Made by a program: the position numbers and the translations under genes
The notes under the pieces: generated by a model
Database searches by the model: none
What the model was told of the DNA's origin: nothing
Seen by the model: the letters and a program-made list of their open reading frames with translations, nothing else
Source: Gemmobacter sp.
GTDB lineage: Bacteria; Pseudomonadota; Alphaproteobacteria; Rhodobacterales; Rhodobacteraceae
Length of the DNA: 64,000 nt
Reading direction: 5' to 3'
Assembly (NCBI RefSeq): GCF_034676705.1
Contig: NZ_JAUCBS010000013.1
Coordinates: 2,460,501 to 2,524,500, forward strand
Shown: positions 10,241 through 19,693 of the stretch, piece by piece
How the letters are laid out: every line of letters starts with the position of its first letter
Numbering within the stretch: the stretch's first letter is position 1

Positions 10241-10311
10241 GCATGCCGGATGCCTTGCCGCTGTCGCGCCGCGCGCATAACGTGCCCCCGCAGCAACGCG
10301 AGGGTATCAAG

Positions 10312-11298
10312 GTGAACGACGTTCCGGTTCTGGTGACGGGGGGCGCGGGCTATATCGGCTCGCATGCCTGCAAGGTGCTGAAGGCGGCCGGATTTTTGCC
10401 GGTGGTGTTCGACAACCTGTCCACCGGCTGGCGCCAGGCGGTGAAGTTCGGCCCGCTGGAACAGGGCGACCTGACCGACCGTGCCAGCATCGACGCGGCG
10501 ATTGCCCGCTGGAAGCCGGTCGCGGTGATGCATTTCGCCGCCCTCAGCCAGGTGGGCGAATCGATGAAGGATCCGGGGCTGTACTGGCGGGAAAACGTGC
10601 TGGGCGCGCTGAACCTGATCGAGGCGGCGCTGGCCGGCGGGGTGCCACGGTTTGTCTTTTCATCGACCTGCGCGACCTATGGCGATCAGGATGGCGTGGT
10701 GCTGGACGAAGATACGGCGCAGACCCCGATCAACGCCTATGGCGGATCGAAACGCGCGATCGAGGACATGTTGCGCGATTTCGCCCCCAAGGGGCTGGAC
10801 TCGGTGATCTTCCGCTATTTCAACGTGGCTGGCGCCGACCCCGAGGCCGAGGTGGGCGAATTCCATCAGCCCGAAACCCACCTGATCCCGCTGATGCTGG
10901 ACGCCATCGCCGGCAAGCGCGCCGCGCTGACCCTGCATGGCACCGATTACCCGACGCCGGACGGCACCTGCATTCGCGATTATGTCCATGTGATGGATCT
11001 GGTCGATGCCCATGTGCTGGGGCTGAAATGGCTGCTGGATGGCAAGGGCAGCCGGGTGTTCTGCCTGGGCACCGGCAAGGGCTTTTCCGTGCGCGAGGTG
11101 GTCGAGGCCAGCCGCGCGGTGACCAACCGCGAAGTGCCGATGACCGAAGGCCCCCGCCGCCCCGGCGATGCGGTGCGGCTGGTGTCGGGATCGGCCCGGG
11201 CAGTGACGGAACTGGGCTGGGTGCCGAAACGGTCGGTCATGGACCAGATGATCGGCGATGCCTGGCGCTGGCATCAGGTGGGGCACTATTCCGAATAG
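10312..11298 (+). CDS. galE: UDP-glucose 4-epimerase
   Basis: This 328-residue extended SDR enzyme interconverts UDP-glucose and UDP-galactose, feeding polysaccharide synthesis. The NAD-binding GGAGYIGSH is at the N-terminus, the catalytic Ser/Thr is in SSTCATYG, and Tyr/Lys is in NAYGGSKRAIE. The GalE-specific LTLHGTDYPTPDGTCIRDYV is intact. Start is GTG 10312, with GAGGG a few bases upstream. The in-frame ATG 10243 lies on the preceding terminator's 3' side and is unlikely. The neighbouring capsule genes suggest it supplies sugar nucleotides for export. Confidence 0.9.
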   Translation: MNDVPVLVTGGAGYIGSHACKVLKAAGFLPVVFDNLSTGWRQAVKFGPLEQGDLTDRASIDAAIARWKPVAVMHFAALSQVGESMKDPGLYWRENVLGALNLIEAALAGGVPRFVFSSTCATYGDQDGVVLDEDTAQTPINAYGGSKRAIEDMLRDFAPKGLDSVIFRYFNVAGADPEAEVGEFHQPETHLIPLMLDAIAGKRAALTLHGTDYPTPDGTCIRDYVHVMDLVDAHVLGLKWLLDGKGSRVFCLGTGKGFSVREVVEASRAVTNREVPMTEGPRRPGDAVRLVSGSARAVTELGWVPKRSVMDQMIGDAWRWHQVGHYSE

Positions 11299-11321
11299 GC
11301 GCGTGGGATGGCCAGCGGCAG

Positions 11322-11395
11322 ACCGGGGGCCAGCCCCCGGACCCCCGGGGTATTTGCAAAAAGGCAAAGGGGCAGCCGGTTTCGGGGGGCCCCTT
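11322..11395 (+). repeat. Intergenic repeat, copy 3, overlapping a terminator-like hairpin
   Basis: A GGGGGCC-AGCC-CCCGG hairpin leads into CCCCCGGGGTATTTGCAAAA and AGGCAAAGG. The GCAAAGGGGC part can also pair with GCCCCTTTGC just downstream. That gives a hairpin between the convergent galE (+) and ABC transporter (-) genes, where a terminator is expected. Confidence 0.65.
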
Positions 11396-11402
11396 TGCCG
11401 TC

Positions 11403-12124
<722 letters not shown>

Positions 12125-12128
<4 letters not shown>

Positions 12129-12958
12129 CGGGCGGTCTCCAGCGCGGCGCGGTCCAGCACGGGCAGGCGGGGGCGGTCCTCGTCGATGCGCGGGACCGAG
12201 GCGAGCAAGCCACGGGTATAGGGGTGCTGCGCGGCGGTCAGCTGGCCGGCGCCCAGTTCCTCGACGATGCGGCCCTGATACATCACCAGAATCCGGTCGC
12301 ACCAGCGCGCGACCATGTTCAGGTCGTGCGAGATGAGCATGAGACCCATGCCGCGGCGGCGGACCAGATCATCCATGATGTCCAGCACCTGCCCCCGCAC
12401 GCTGACATCCAGCGCCGAGGTAGGTTCATCGGCGATCATCAGCGCGGGCTCCATCACCACCATCATCGCGATCATCACCCGCTGGCCCATGCCACCCGAC
12501 ACCTCGTGCGGATACAGCCGGGCGACGCGCTCGGGGTTGTCGATGCGCACGGCCTCCAGCGCCTCCAGCACCTTCTGGCGGCGGGCGCGGGCGTTGAGGC
12601 TGGTGTGGAATTCCAGCGCCTCGGCGATCTGGTCGCCGATGCGGATGACCGGGTTCAGGCTGAACTTCGGATCCTGCAACACCATCGACATGCGGGCGCC
12701 GCGCAACTTGCGGAACCGGGCTTCGGGCAGGTTGCGCAGATCCTGGCCCTCGAACTCCAGCCGGTCGGCGGTGACGCGGGCGGGCTTGCCGATCAGCCCC
12801 ATCACCGCGCGGCCGGTCATCGACTTGCCGGAGCCGGATTCGCCAACAATGCCAAGGCGTTCGCGGCCAAGGCTGAAGGACAGGCCCTTGACCACCTCGA
12901 CCGGGCCCTGATCGGACGGAAAGGTGACGCGCAGGTTTTCGACGGAAAGCAGGCTCAT
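12125..12958 (-). CDS. Dipeptide/oligopeptide ABC transporter ATP-binding protein (DppD/OppD-like)
   Basis: This 277-residue ATPase has Walker A GESGSGKSM, Walker B MIADEPTSALDVS, a signature shifted to VSGGMGQRVMIAM, and SHD. The MGQR variant of the signature is common in OppD. It forms the heterodimeric ATPase with the downstream protein. The ATG at 12958 overlaps the permease stop by 4 bp; the in-frame upstream extension is an artefact of the permease gene. Confidence 0.9.
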
Positions 12959-13857
12959 CCCTTGGTCCTCTGCTTGGGGTCCAGCACGTCGCGCAGGCCA
13001 TCGCCGAACAGGCAGAACCCCAGCGAGACGACGACGATGGCAAAGCCCGGCATGGTGGCAACCCACCATTGATCCAGGATGAAGGCGCGGCCCTTGGAAA
13101 TCATCGCGCCCCATTCGGGCAAGGGCGGCTGTGCGCCAAGGCCCAGAAAGCCAAGGCCGGCCGCGGTCAGGATGATGCCCGCCATGTCCAGCGTGACCCG
13201 CACGATGGTGGAGGACATGCACAAGGGGATCACATGCAGCCCGATCACCCGCAGCCCGCTGGCGCCCTGCATCCGCACGGCGGCGATGAATTCCGAATTG
13301 CGGAAGGTCAGCGTTTCGGCCCGCGCGATGCGGGCGTAGACCGGCCAGGCGGTGATGGCGATGGCAATGACGGCATTCTCGATGCCGGGGCCGAGGGCGG
13401 CGACGAAGGCGAGCGCGAGGATAAGGCGGGGCAGCGACAGGAAGATGTCGGTCAGGCCCATCAGCACCTTGTCGACCCAGCCGCCGTAATAGCCCGCGAC
13501 GGTGCCGATGAGCAGCCCCAGCGGCGCCGCGATGACCGCGACCAGAATCACGATCATCAGCGTGATGCGAGAGCCATGGACAACGCGGGAAAAGATGTCG
13601 CGGCCCAGCTCGTCGGTGCCCATCCAGTGGGCGGCGGAGGGCGGCTTGAGGCGGTTGGACAGCATGCCGTCCAGCGGCGAATAGGGCGCAATCCAGGGCG
13701 CCAGCGCCGCCATCACCAGCAGGGCGACAATGACCGCCAGCCCCACCATGGCCAGCGGATTGCGCGCCAAGGCACGCGCCAGACGGTAGCCCTGCCCCAG
13801 CCGGGCCTGGGTGCGCGTCTCGGGGTCGTCGGACAAAAGCCAGTCGCGTGTGATCAT
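12955..13857 (-). CDS. Dipeptide/oligopeptide ABC transporter permease (DppC-like)
   Basis: This 300-residue inner-membrane permease has an OppC N-terminal helix (AMVGLAVIVALLVMAALAPW), then GTDELGRDIFSRVVHGSRI, which is typical of DppC/OppC. The EAA-loop region is EFIAAVRMQGASGLRVIGLHV. It pairs with the DppB-like protein. Four-base overlaps at both ends place it inside one transcript. Confidence 0.92.
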   Translation of the reverse strand: MITRDWLLSDDPETRTQARLGQGYRLARALARNPLAMVGLAVIVALLVMAALAPWIAPYSPLDGMLSNRLKPPSAAHWMGTDELGRDIFSRVVHGSRITLMIVILVAVIAAPLGLLIGTVAGYYGGWVDKVLMGLTDIFLSLPRLILALAFVAALGPGIENAVIAIAITAWPVYARIARAETLTFRNSEFIAAVRMQGASGLRVIGLHVIPLCMSSTIVRVTLDMAGIILTAAGLGFLGLGAQPPLPEWGAMISKGRAFILDQWWVATMPGFAIVVVSLGFCLFGDGLRDVLDPKQRTKG

Positions 13858-14882
13858 GCCCGTGCCCTCGGATCCAGCCAGCGATAGAGGGCGTCAGAGC
13901 CCTTGTTGATGCCCACGAACACCGCGCCCACCACCAGCGTGGCGCCCAGAACGGCGTTCATGTCGGCGTTCAGCAAAGCGGTGGTCAGGTAGTTGCCGAT
14001 GCCGGGCCAGCTGAACACCGTTTCGATCATCACCGAACCCTCCAGCAGCCCGGCATAGGACAGGCCGATCACGGTCAGCAGTTGCACCCGGATCGGGCGA
14101 AAGGCGTGGCGCCACAGGATGACGCGTTCGGGCGCGCCCTTGACGCGGGCGGTGGTGATGAATTCCTGCCCCAGCTGTTCCAGCATGAAGCTGCGCGTCA
14201 TCCGGGCGATATAGGCCAGCGCAAAGAACCCCAGGATCGCGGCCGGCAGCACGATATGCGACAGGGCGGATTTGAAACTGTCCCAATCCCCGGCCAGCGC
14301 CGAATCGACCAGCAGCAGGCCACTGCGCACCGGGACCATGCCATCCAGGAACAGGTCGATCCGCCCTGGCCCACCGACCCAGCGCAGCTTGGCATAGAAC
14401 AGCACCAGGCCGACCAGCCCCAGCCAGAACGCCGGGATCGCATAGCCGGCAAGGCCGACCACCCGGATCACCTGATCCAGCCACGACCCCTGCCGTGCCG
14501 CCGCCCAGACGCCCATCGGCACGCCCAGGAACACCCCGATCAGAATGCCCAGCGTGGCCATTTCCAGCGTGGCGGGAAACACACGCGCCAGATCCTCGGC
14601 CACCGCGCGGCCGGTGCCGACGGAATTGCCAAGGTTGCCCTGCACCACTTCGCCGACATAGCGGGCGAACTGCACGATCAGCGGGTCGTCCAGCCCCATG
14701 GCAAGGCGGGTCGCATCATAGGTTTCCTTGCTGGCGCGGTCGCCGACCACGGCGATCACCGGGTCGATCGGCACCACGCGGCCGATCACGAAGGTGATCG
14801 CAAGCAGGCCAAGAAAGGTTACGGCAAGGGTCAGCAGGAACTGCGCTGGCGGCAGCAATCGCTGGGTCAGGGTCATCGGCAT
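13854..14882 (-). CDS. Dipeptide/oligopeptide ABC transporter permease (DppB-like)
   Basis: This 342-residue permease opens the minus-strand peptide-transporter operon. N-terminal helix FLLTLAVTFLGLLAITFVIG, then several more membrane segments, with the EAA loop EFITTARVKGAPERVILWRH. A GGAGG lies at 14887-14891; ATG 14882 is 4 bases away and ATG 14876 is 10 bases away, so either could be used. The binding protein for this transporter is probably the one encoded divergently at 16427. Transcription would start in the AT-rich segment 14902-14949. Confidence 0.9.
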   Translation of the reverse strand: MPMTLTQRLLPPAQFLLTLAVTFLGLLAITFVIGRVVPIDPVIAVVGDRASKETYDATRLAMGLDDPLIVQFARYVGEVVQGNLGNSVGTGRAVAEDLARVFPATLEMATLGILIGVFLGVPMGVWAAARQGSWLDQVIRVVGLAGYAIPAFWLGLVGLVLFYAKLRWVGGPGRIDLFLDGMVPVRSGLLLVDSALAGDWDSFKSALSHIVLPAAILGFFALAYIARMTRSFMLEQLGQEFITTARVKGAPERVILWRHAFRPIRVQLLTVIGLSYAGLLEGSVMIETVFSWPGIGNYLTTALLNADMNAVLGATLVVGAVFVGINKGSDALYRWLDPRARA

Positions 14883-14901
14883 GGCACCTCCGGGTTCATG
14901 A

Positions 14902-14949
14902 AAGGCTAGCAAAGATTTTTTGACAGAGCAAAATTTTTTTACTAGCCTT
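14902..14949. promoter_or_regulatory. AT-rich divergent promoter/operator bounded by an inverted repeat
   Basis: AAGGCTAG (14902-14909) and CTAGCCTT (14942-14949) are perfect inverted copies. Between them lie two near-direct copies of GCAAA(g/a)ATTTTTT. A plus-strand promoter can be read as TTGACA (14920-14925), 17 bases, TAGCCT (14943-14948), so the right arm would overlap the -10 element. The segment separates the leftward transporter operon from the rightward gene set that includes an XRE-cupin regulator, a candidate binder. Confidence 0.5.
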
Positions 14950-14966
14950 CGAGTTGAGAGGAAGCC

Positions 14967-15761
14967 GTGGCATCATCCTATCATGGCTGGGGAAAGCGAG
15001 GGACGGCAGTGTCGACCGGCGGGAACAGGAATCCGGCAGAGGCGTCCGCGAGGGCCGCGGAGCGGCACGACCCGGCGTCGGGTGGGCCTTATTATTCCAC
15101 CGGCATGTCGGAAGGTTCGGGCTTTCTAGTCCGATGCAAGGCCGCTGAGATATCTAATCAAGTTGTAGACTATTATTGTTCTCCTGAACCGAAACCTTGG
15201 GCGCGACCACAATGCGAGATTGTGCTCATAAACGGGCGAAAACGACTCGAACCCTTCGATATTTCAAGCGATTATCTGGGCTTGTATCTAAGCGACAGAG
15301 CCCTGCATGTCCTTTCACCGCTCCTGCATACTGGCGGGGAACTACTACCCGTGACCGCAGACGATGGCACAGACTGGCACCTGTTCCTGATGGTTGAATT
15401 CGGCCCCTTCGCCCCTCTCGTCGAGATCACGGATAAGGGCGTGATCCGCCGCAATCATACCGACATGCCAAAGCCCCTGCCGCGAACCCCGAAAGCCGGG
15501 CTGATGCCGTGGCGGCGGGTCAAGGGGCGCGGGGATTTCGTGCGCTGGTATGATTTCGACGCAGCCGGCATCGGCGGGCGCCATGTCTTTCGGGCGCAGC
15601 ACAATGGCAAACTGGACTGGCGGATTTTCGTTTCCCACGCCTTCATGCAGGCGGCGACCGAATACGGGCTGAAGGGCCTCGACTACCATGCGACTCGGCG
15701 GCCCGAGGGACCGTTCTGGCATAGCGACCCGCACGACAAGGATTTCCCGTTCTGGTATTGA
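14967..15761 (+). CDS. Imm11/DUF1629-like protein, orphan
   Basis: This frame encodes 264 residues from GTG 14967, preceded by GAGAGGAAG. From about residue 60 on it resembles the Imm11 (DUF1629) family: a central SDRALHVLSPLLHTGGELLPV, a run of beta-type segments, then IFVSHAFMQAATEYGLKGLD, which matches that family's closing helix and GLxGL/F turn. Imm11 proteins are often immunity proteins beside polymorphic toxins. No toxin gene is visible here. The first 50 residues are polar and unlike the rest. Base composition in 14910-15260 is clearly more AT-rich than the neighbours, suggesting transfer. The family call is from pattern memory only; function here is unknown. Confidence 0.55.
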   Translation: MASSYHGWGKRGTAVSTGGNRNPAEASARAAERHDPASGGPYYSTGMSEGSGFLVRCKAAEISNQVVDYYCSPEPKPWARPQCEIVLINGRKRLEPFDISSDYLGLYLSDRALHVLSPLLHTGGELLPVTADDGTDWHLFLMVEFGPFAPLVEITDKGVIRRNHTDMPKPLPRTPKAGLMPWRRVKGRGDFVRWYDFDAAGIGGRHVFRAQHNGKLDWRIFVSHAFMQAATEYGLKGLDYHATRRPEGPFWHSDPHDKDFPFWY

Positions 15762-15786
15762 CCCGGACCGGACCAAGGAGAACCCG

Positions 15787-16386
15787 ATGACGGAGCCCCT
15801 GCGCCAGCCGGACACCGCCCAGCCGCCCGCCTTTGGCGGCCGCATCCGCGAATTGCGCAGGAAGGCGGGGCTGACATTGCAGACGCTTGCGGATCAGGCG
15901 GGCATCTCGGTGGGCTTTCTATCCCAGGTCGAACGCGACAAGGCGACGCCCAGCCTGGGCACGCTGGCCAGCCTGGCATCGGCGCTGGGGGTGGAAATCG
16001 ACGTGTTCGTCGCCGCCCCCAAGCTGGCCGACAGCGTGACGCGCGCATCGGAACGGGTGCGCTTTGCCATTGCCGATTCGTCGCTGGGCTATGAACGGGT
16101 GTCCACCACCCTGCCCGGCGGCCAGCTTACCTCGCTGATCGTGCATGTCCCCAAGGGCTATCGGTCCGAAATCGTGTCGCATGTCGGCGAGGAACTACTG
16201 CTGATCCTGGATGGCACCATCCGCCAGACGCTGGGCGATGCGGAACTGATCCTGCATGCGGGCGACAGCCTGCATTTCATGGGGGATACGCCCCATTCCT
16301 TTGCCAATATCGGGGATGGCCCGGCCCGGATGCTCTGGACCGGAACCTCGCCCCGCCTGATCGGACGATCCCCCGAACGCCCGTAG
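15787..16386 (+). CDS. XRE-family regulator with C-terminal cupin domain
   Basis: This 199-residue protein has an N-terminal HTH_XRE domain (IRELRRKAGLTLQTLADQAG, then SVGFLSQVERDKATPSLGTL) and a C-terminal cupin (SEIVSHVGEELLLILDGTI, then HAGDSLHFMGDTPHSFAN). This architecture is typical of regulators of amino-acid, amine or peptide use. AAGGAG (15775-15780) precedes ATG 15787. It lies 40 bp before the peptide-binding protein gene and probably controls it and the divergent transporter, perhaps through the inverted repeat at 14902-14949 (inference). Confidence 0.88.
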   Translation: MTEPLRQPDTAQPPAFGGRIRELRRKAGLTLQTLADQAGISVGFLSQVERDKATPSLGTLASLASALGVEIDVFVAAPKLADSVTRASERVRFAIADSSLGYERVSTTLPGGQLTSLIVHVPKGYRSEIVSHVGEELLLILDGTIRQTLGDAELILHAGDSLHFMGDTPHSFANIGDGPARMLWTGTSPRLIGRSPERP

Positions 16387-16426
16387 CGGGGACAAGCTGC
16401 GGCACCCAACAGAGACAGGAGAGGAC

Positions 16427-18028
16427 ATGACCCTTTTCGCCCCCAAATCCCTGAAAGCCGCGCTGGCGGTCAGCCTGATCGCGCTGGCCACCGCGCCCGC
16501 GCTGGCAGCAACGCCCGACAATGCGCTGGTGATCGCGCAGAACATCGACGATATCGTCACCATCGACCCGGCGACGGCCTATGAATTCAGCTCGGGCGAA
16601 TATGTCACCAACGCTTATGACAAGCTGGTGGCCTATGACGCGGCCGATCCGGACACGCTGGTGGGCCAGCTGGCCGAAAGCTGGACGGTGGACGTGGCGG
16701 CCAAGACCATCACCTTCAAGCTGCGCCCGGGCGTGATCTTCCATTCCGGCAAGCCGCTGCGCGGGGCCGATGTGGTTGGCAGCTTCAAGCGGGTTCTGGT
16801 GCTGAACAAGGCGCCGGCCTTTATCCTGGGCAACCTCGGGTGGAAGGTGGACAACCTGGAATCCATGGTCACCACCGAAGGCGACAGCGTCACGGTGAAC
16901 TGGGCCGGCGATTTCGCCCCGTCCTTCGTGCTGAACGTGCTGGCGGCCGGCGTGGGGGCGATTGTCGATATCGAAACCGCGATGGCCAATGAAAAGGATG
17001 GCGACCTTGGCCATGCCTGGCTGAACCAGAACAGCGCCGGCACCGGCCCGTTCAAGCTGGTGAACTTCCGCCCCGGCGAGGCCATGGTGCTGGAGGCGAA
17101 CAAGACCTATTTCAACGGCGCCCCCGCCATCGAACGGGTGATGATCCGCCATGTCGCCGAAGCCGCGACCCAGCGCCTGCTGCTGGAATCGGGCGATGTG
17201 GACATGGCCAAGAACATGTCCCCCGATCAGGTCGCCGGTCTTGAAGGCAAGGCCGGGATCAAGGTGGAAACCTATCCGCAGACCGCCGTCCACTGGTTCA
17301 GCTTCAACCAGAAGACCGAGGCCCTGACCAACCCCGCCCTGTGGGAGGCCGCGCGCTATCTGGTGGACTACAAGGGGATGGCCGACAGCTTCCTGAAAGG
17401 CCAGATGCAGGTGCATCAGGCGTTCTGGCCCGCAGGCTTCCCCGGCGCGCTGGAGGACACGCCCTACAGCTACGACGTTGAAAAGGCCAAGAAGATCCTG
17501 GCCGATGGCGGCGTCAAGACGCCCTTGAAGATCGAGCTGGACGTGATCAACTCGGCCCCGTTCACCGATATTGCCGCCAGCCTGCAACAGACCTTTGCGC
17601 CGGCGGGCATCAACTTCGACATCCTGCCGGGCACCGGGGCGCAGGTGATCACCAAGTATCGCGCGCGGACCCATCAGGGGATGCTGCTGTACTGGGGCCC
17701 CGACTTCATGGACCCGCATTCGAACGCCAAGGCATTCGCCTACAACGCCGACAATGCGGATGACAAATACGCGTCCACCACCACCTGGCGGAATGCGTGG
17801 ATGCCGCCCGAAGCGGTGAACAAAAAGACGCTGGCGGCGCTGGCCGAACAGGACGCCGACAAGCGCAACGCGATGTATGTGGAACTGCAACGCGAGATGC
17901 AGGCGGAATCGCCCTATGTCATCATGTTCCAGGCGGTGAAACAGGTGGCGATGGCAGACAAGGTGCAGGGCTTTGTCAACGGGCCCTCGGCGGCCTTCGT
18001 GTTCTACCGCCTCGTCGACAAGAAATGA
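16427..18028 (+). CDS. Peptide ABC transporter substrate-binding protein (SBP_bac_5)
   Basis: This 533-residue periplasmic protein starts with a signal peptide (LAVSLIALATAPALA) and has the DppA/OppA fold: LAESWTVDVAAKTITFKLRP, an EAATQRLLLESGDVD segment, and a C-terminal MFQAVKQVAMADKVQGFVNG. An AGGAG site precedes the ATG. It is the obvious receptor for the divergent four-gene ABC transporter. A GC hairpin with a short T run follows the gene. Confidence 0.9.
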   Translation: MTLFAPKSLKAALAVSLIALATAPALAATPDNALVIAQNIDDIVTIDPATAYEFSSGEYVTNAYDKLVAYDAADPDTLVGQLAESWTVDVAAKTITFKLRPGVIFHSGKPLRGADVVGSFKRVLVLNKAPAFILGNLGWKVDNLESMVTTEGDSVTVNWAGDFAPSFVLNVLAAGVGAIVDIETAMANEKDGDLGHAWLNQNSAGTGPFKLVNFRPGEAMVLEANKTYFNGAPAIERVMIRHVAEAATQRLLLESGDVDMAKNMSPDQVAGLEGKAGIKVETYPQTAVHWFSFNQKTEALTNPALWEAARYLVDYKGMADSFLKGQMQVHQAFWPAGFPGALEDTPYSYDVEKAKKILADGGVKTPLKIELDVINSAPFTDIAASLQQTFAPAGINFDILPGTGAQVITKYRARTHQGMLLYWGPDFMDPHSNAKAFAYNADNADDKYASTTTWRNAWMPPEAVNKKTLAALAEQDADKRNAMYVELQREMQAESPYVIMFQAVKQVAMADKVQGFVNGPSAAFVFYRLVDKK

Positions 18029-18034
18029 TCCTGC

Positions 18035-18065
18035 GGCCGGGCGCGCCCCCTGCGCCCGGCCTTTC
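18035..18065 (+). terminator. GC hairpin with short T run, probable attenuator
   Basis: Stem GGCCGGGCGC (18035-18044) pairs perfectly with GCGCCCGGCC (18052-18061), followed by TTTCCCC. It sits between the binding-protein gene and the GAF gene and may lower expression of the two downstream genes. Confidence 0.6.
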
Positions 18066-18086
18066 CCCTTGACGGACGCTTGCAAA

Positions 18087-18569
18087 ATGACCGACACCCC
18101 CGACGCCGTTTTCGCGGCCCTGCATCAGGCGGCCGATGCCGCCCATGGTGCGAAACTGTTCACCGTCACGGTGATGGACCGCGCGGCCGGCCTTGTGCGG
18201 CGCGGCTATACCTCGCATCCGGTGGAATACCCGACGACCGCCACCAAGAAGATGGGTGGCAACGGCAGCGAATGGTCCGATCTGGTGATCGGGCGCGGCC
18301 AGCCGTTCATCGCCAATACCACGCCGGAATTCGCGCGCTATTTCACCGACCACGCGACGATCACCGCCATCGGCTGCGCCTCGGCCATGAACATCCCGGT
18401 GCTGCGCGATGGTCAGGTGGTGGGCACGGTGAACATCCTGGACAAGGAAAACCACTTCACCCCGCAGGTCGCCGCCGATTTCGTGGCGCTGGTCGCGGCG
18501 CATCGCCCCGCCCTGCTGGCCGCCATGGCGCAGGTTCCCATGGGGGATGCGGCGGGGGATGCGGCATGA
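18087..18569 (+). CDS. GAF domain-containing protein
   Basis: This 160-residue protein is essentially one GAF domain: AAHGAKLFTVTVMDRAAGLV, YTSHPVEYPTTATKKMGG, IGCASAMNIPVLRDGQVVGT, NILDKENHFT. Free-standing GAF domains bind small ligands; some are free methionine-(R)-sulfoxide reductases, but the cysteine set of that enzyme is not seen. Only one Cys (IGCAS) is obvious. Its stop overlaps the start of the M24 peptidase gene by 4 bp. A ligand-sensing role in peptide use is plausible but unproven. Confidence 0.75.
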   Translation: MTDTPDAVFAALHQAADAAHGAKLFTVTVMDRAAGLVRRGYTSHPVEYPTTATKKMGGNGSEWSDLVIGRGQPFIANTTPEFARYFTDHATITAIGCASAMNIPVLRDGQVVGTVNILDKENHFTPQVAADFVALVAAHRPALLAAMAQVPMGDAAGDAA

Positions 18570-19642
18570 CCCGGCTGGACCGCCTGCGCGCCCGGATGGC
18601 CGCCACCGGCACCACGCTGGTGGCGCTGGCGCCCGGCGCGCACATGCGCTGGCTGCTGGGCTTTGCCCCCCACCCCGACGAACGCGCCTGCATTCTGCTG
18701 GTCGGGCCGGACAAGGCCGGGTTCATCATGCCGGTGCTGAACGCGGGCGATGCGCGCCAGCACACCGACCTGCCGTTCTGGGACTGGGCCGATGCCACCG
18801 GCCCCGTTGCCGCCGTGCAGGCCGCGCTGGATGCGGTGGCGCCGGGACCGGCCAAAATCTCGCTGGACGAGGCGATGCGGGCCGATCACGCGCTGCTGCT
18901 GCTGGACAACCTGCCGAACTGCGCGCGCAGCTTTGCCGCCGAGACGGTGGGCGCGCTGCGGATGATCAAGGATGCCGCCGAACTGGCCGCGCTGGAGGAA
19001 AACGCCCGCATCGCCGACCGCGCGCAGGCCGCGCTGCGGGCGGCGATCCGTGACGGAATCACGGAAACCGAACTGGCGGCCGTGGCCCGGGCGGCCTTTG
19101 CCGATGCGGGGGCGGTGCCGACCTTTGCCATCGTGGGGGCGGGGGTGAATTCCTCGTTCCCGCATCACCATACCGGCAGCGCGCTGGTGCGGCCGGGGCA
19201 GCCCATCGTCTGCGACATTGGCGGCGCCAAGGCGGGCTACAATTCCGACATCACGCGCATGGCCTGTCTGGGCGAACCGCCGCACGGGTATTTGGAGGTG
19301 CATGCCGTGGTGAATGCCGCGGTCGAGGCCGCGCTGGCGGCGATCCGCCCGGGCGTGCCGGCCAGCGCGGTGGACAAGGCAGCGCGCGGGGTGATCGTGG
19401 CGGCGGGCTATGGCGAATATTTCACCCATCGCACCGGCCATGGCCTGGGATCCGAGGTGCATGAACCGCCCTACATGACCGGCACCAACGATCTGCTGCT
19501 GGAAGAAGGCATGGTGTTCACCGTGGAGCCCGGCATCTACCTGCCCGGCCGCTTCGGCATCCGGCTGGAGGAGGTGGCGGTGGTGACCGCGGACGGGGCG
19601 CGCATCCTGTCGACGCTGTCGCGCGATCTGCATATCGCCTGA
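18566..19642 (+). CDS. M24 family metallopeptidase (Xaa-Pro aminopeptidase-like)
   Basis: This 358-residue protein has a creatinase-type N-domain and a pita-bread catalytic domain. All five metal ligands can be placed: Asp in CDIGGAKAGYNSDITR (two), His in HRTGHGLGSEVHE, Glu in FTVEPGIY, Glu in RLEEVAVV. It has no signal peptide, so it would cleave imported dipeptides or Xaa-Pro peptides in the cytoplasm, matching the transporter next door. ATG 18566 overlaps the GAF gene stop. Confidence 0.88.
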   Translation: MTRLDRLRARMAATGTTLVALAPGAHMRWLLGFAPHPDERACILLVGPDKAGFIMPVLNAGDARQHTDLPFWDWADATGPVAAVQAALDAVAPGPAKISLDEAMRADHALLLLDNLPNCARSFAAETVGALRMIKDAAELAALEENARIADRAQAALRAAIRDGITETELAAVARAAFADAGAVPTFAIVGAGVNSSFPHHHTGSALVRPGQPIVCDIGGAKAGYNSDITRMACLGEPPHGYLEVHAVVNAAVEAALAAIRPGVPASAVDKAARGVIVAAGYGEYFTHRTGHGLGSEVHEPPYMTGTNDLLLEEGMVFTVEPGIYLPGRFGIRLEEVAVVTADGARILSTLSRDLHIA

Positions 19643-19648
19643 CGACAA

Positions 19649-19677
19649 GGGGCCCGGCCTTGCGGCCGGGCCCCTTT
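19649..19677 (+). terminator. Rho-independent terminator after the M24 gene
   Basis: An 11-bp stem GGGGCCCGGCC (19649-19659) / GGCCGGGCCCC (19664-19674) with loop TTGC, followed by TTT. It lies between the convergent M24 and PRC-barrel genes. Confidence 0.85.
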
Positions 19678-19693
19678 CCACGGTCAGACCCCA

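Noticed and set aside
18087..18569. Free methionine-(R)-sulfoxide reductase
   Set aside because: The GAF fold fits, but the cysteines needed for that activity are not visible.
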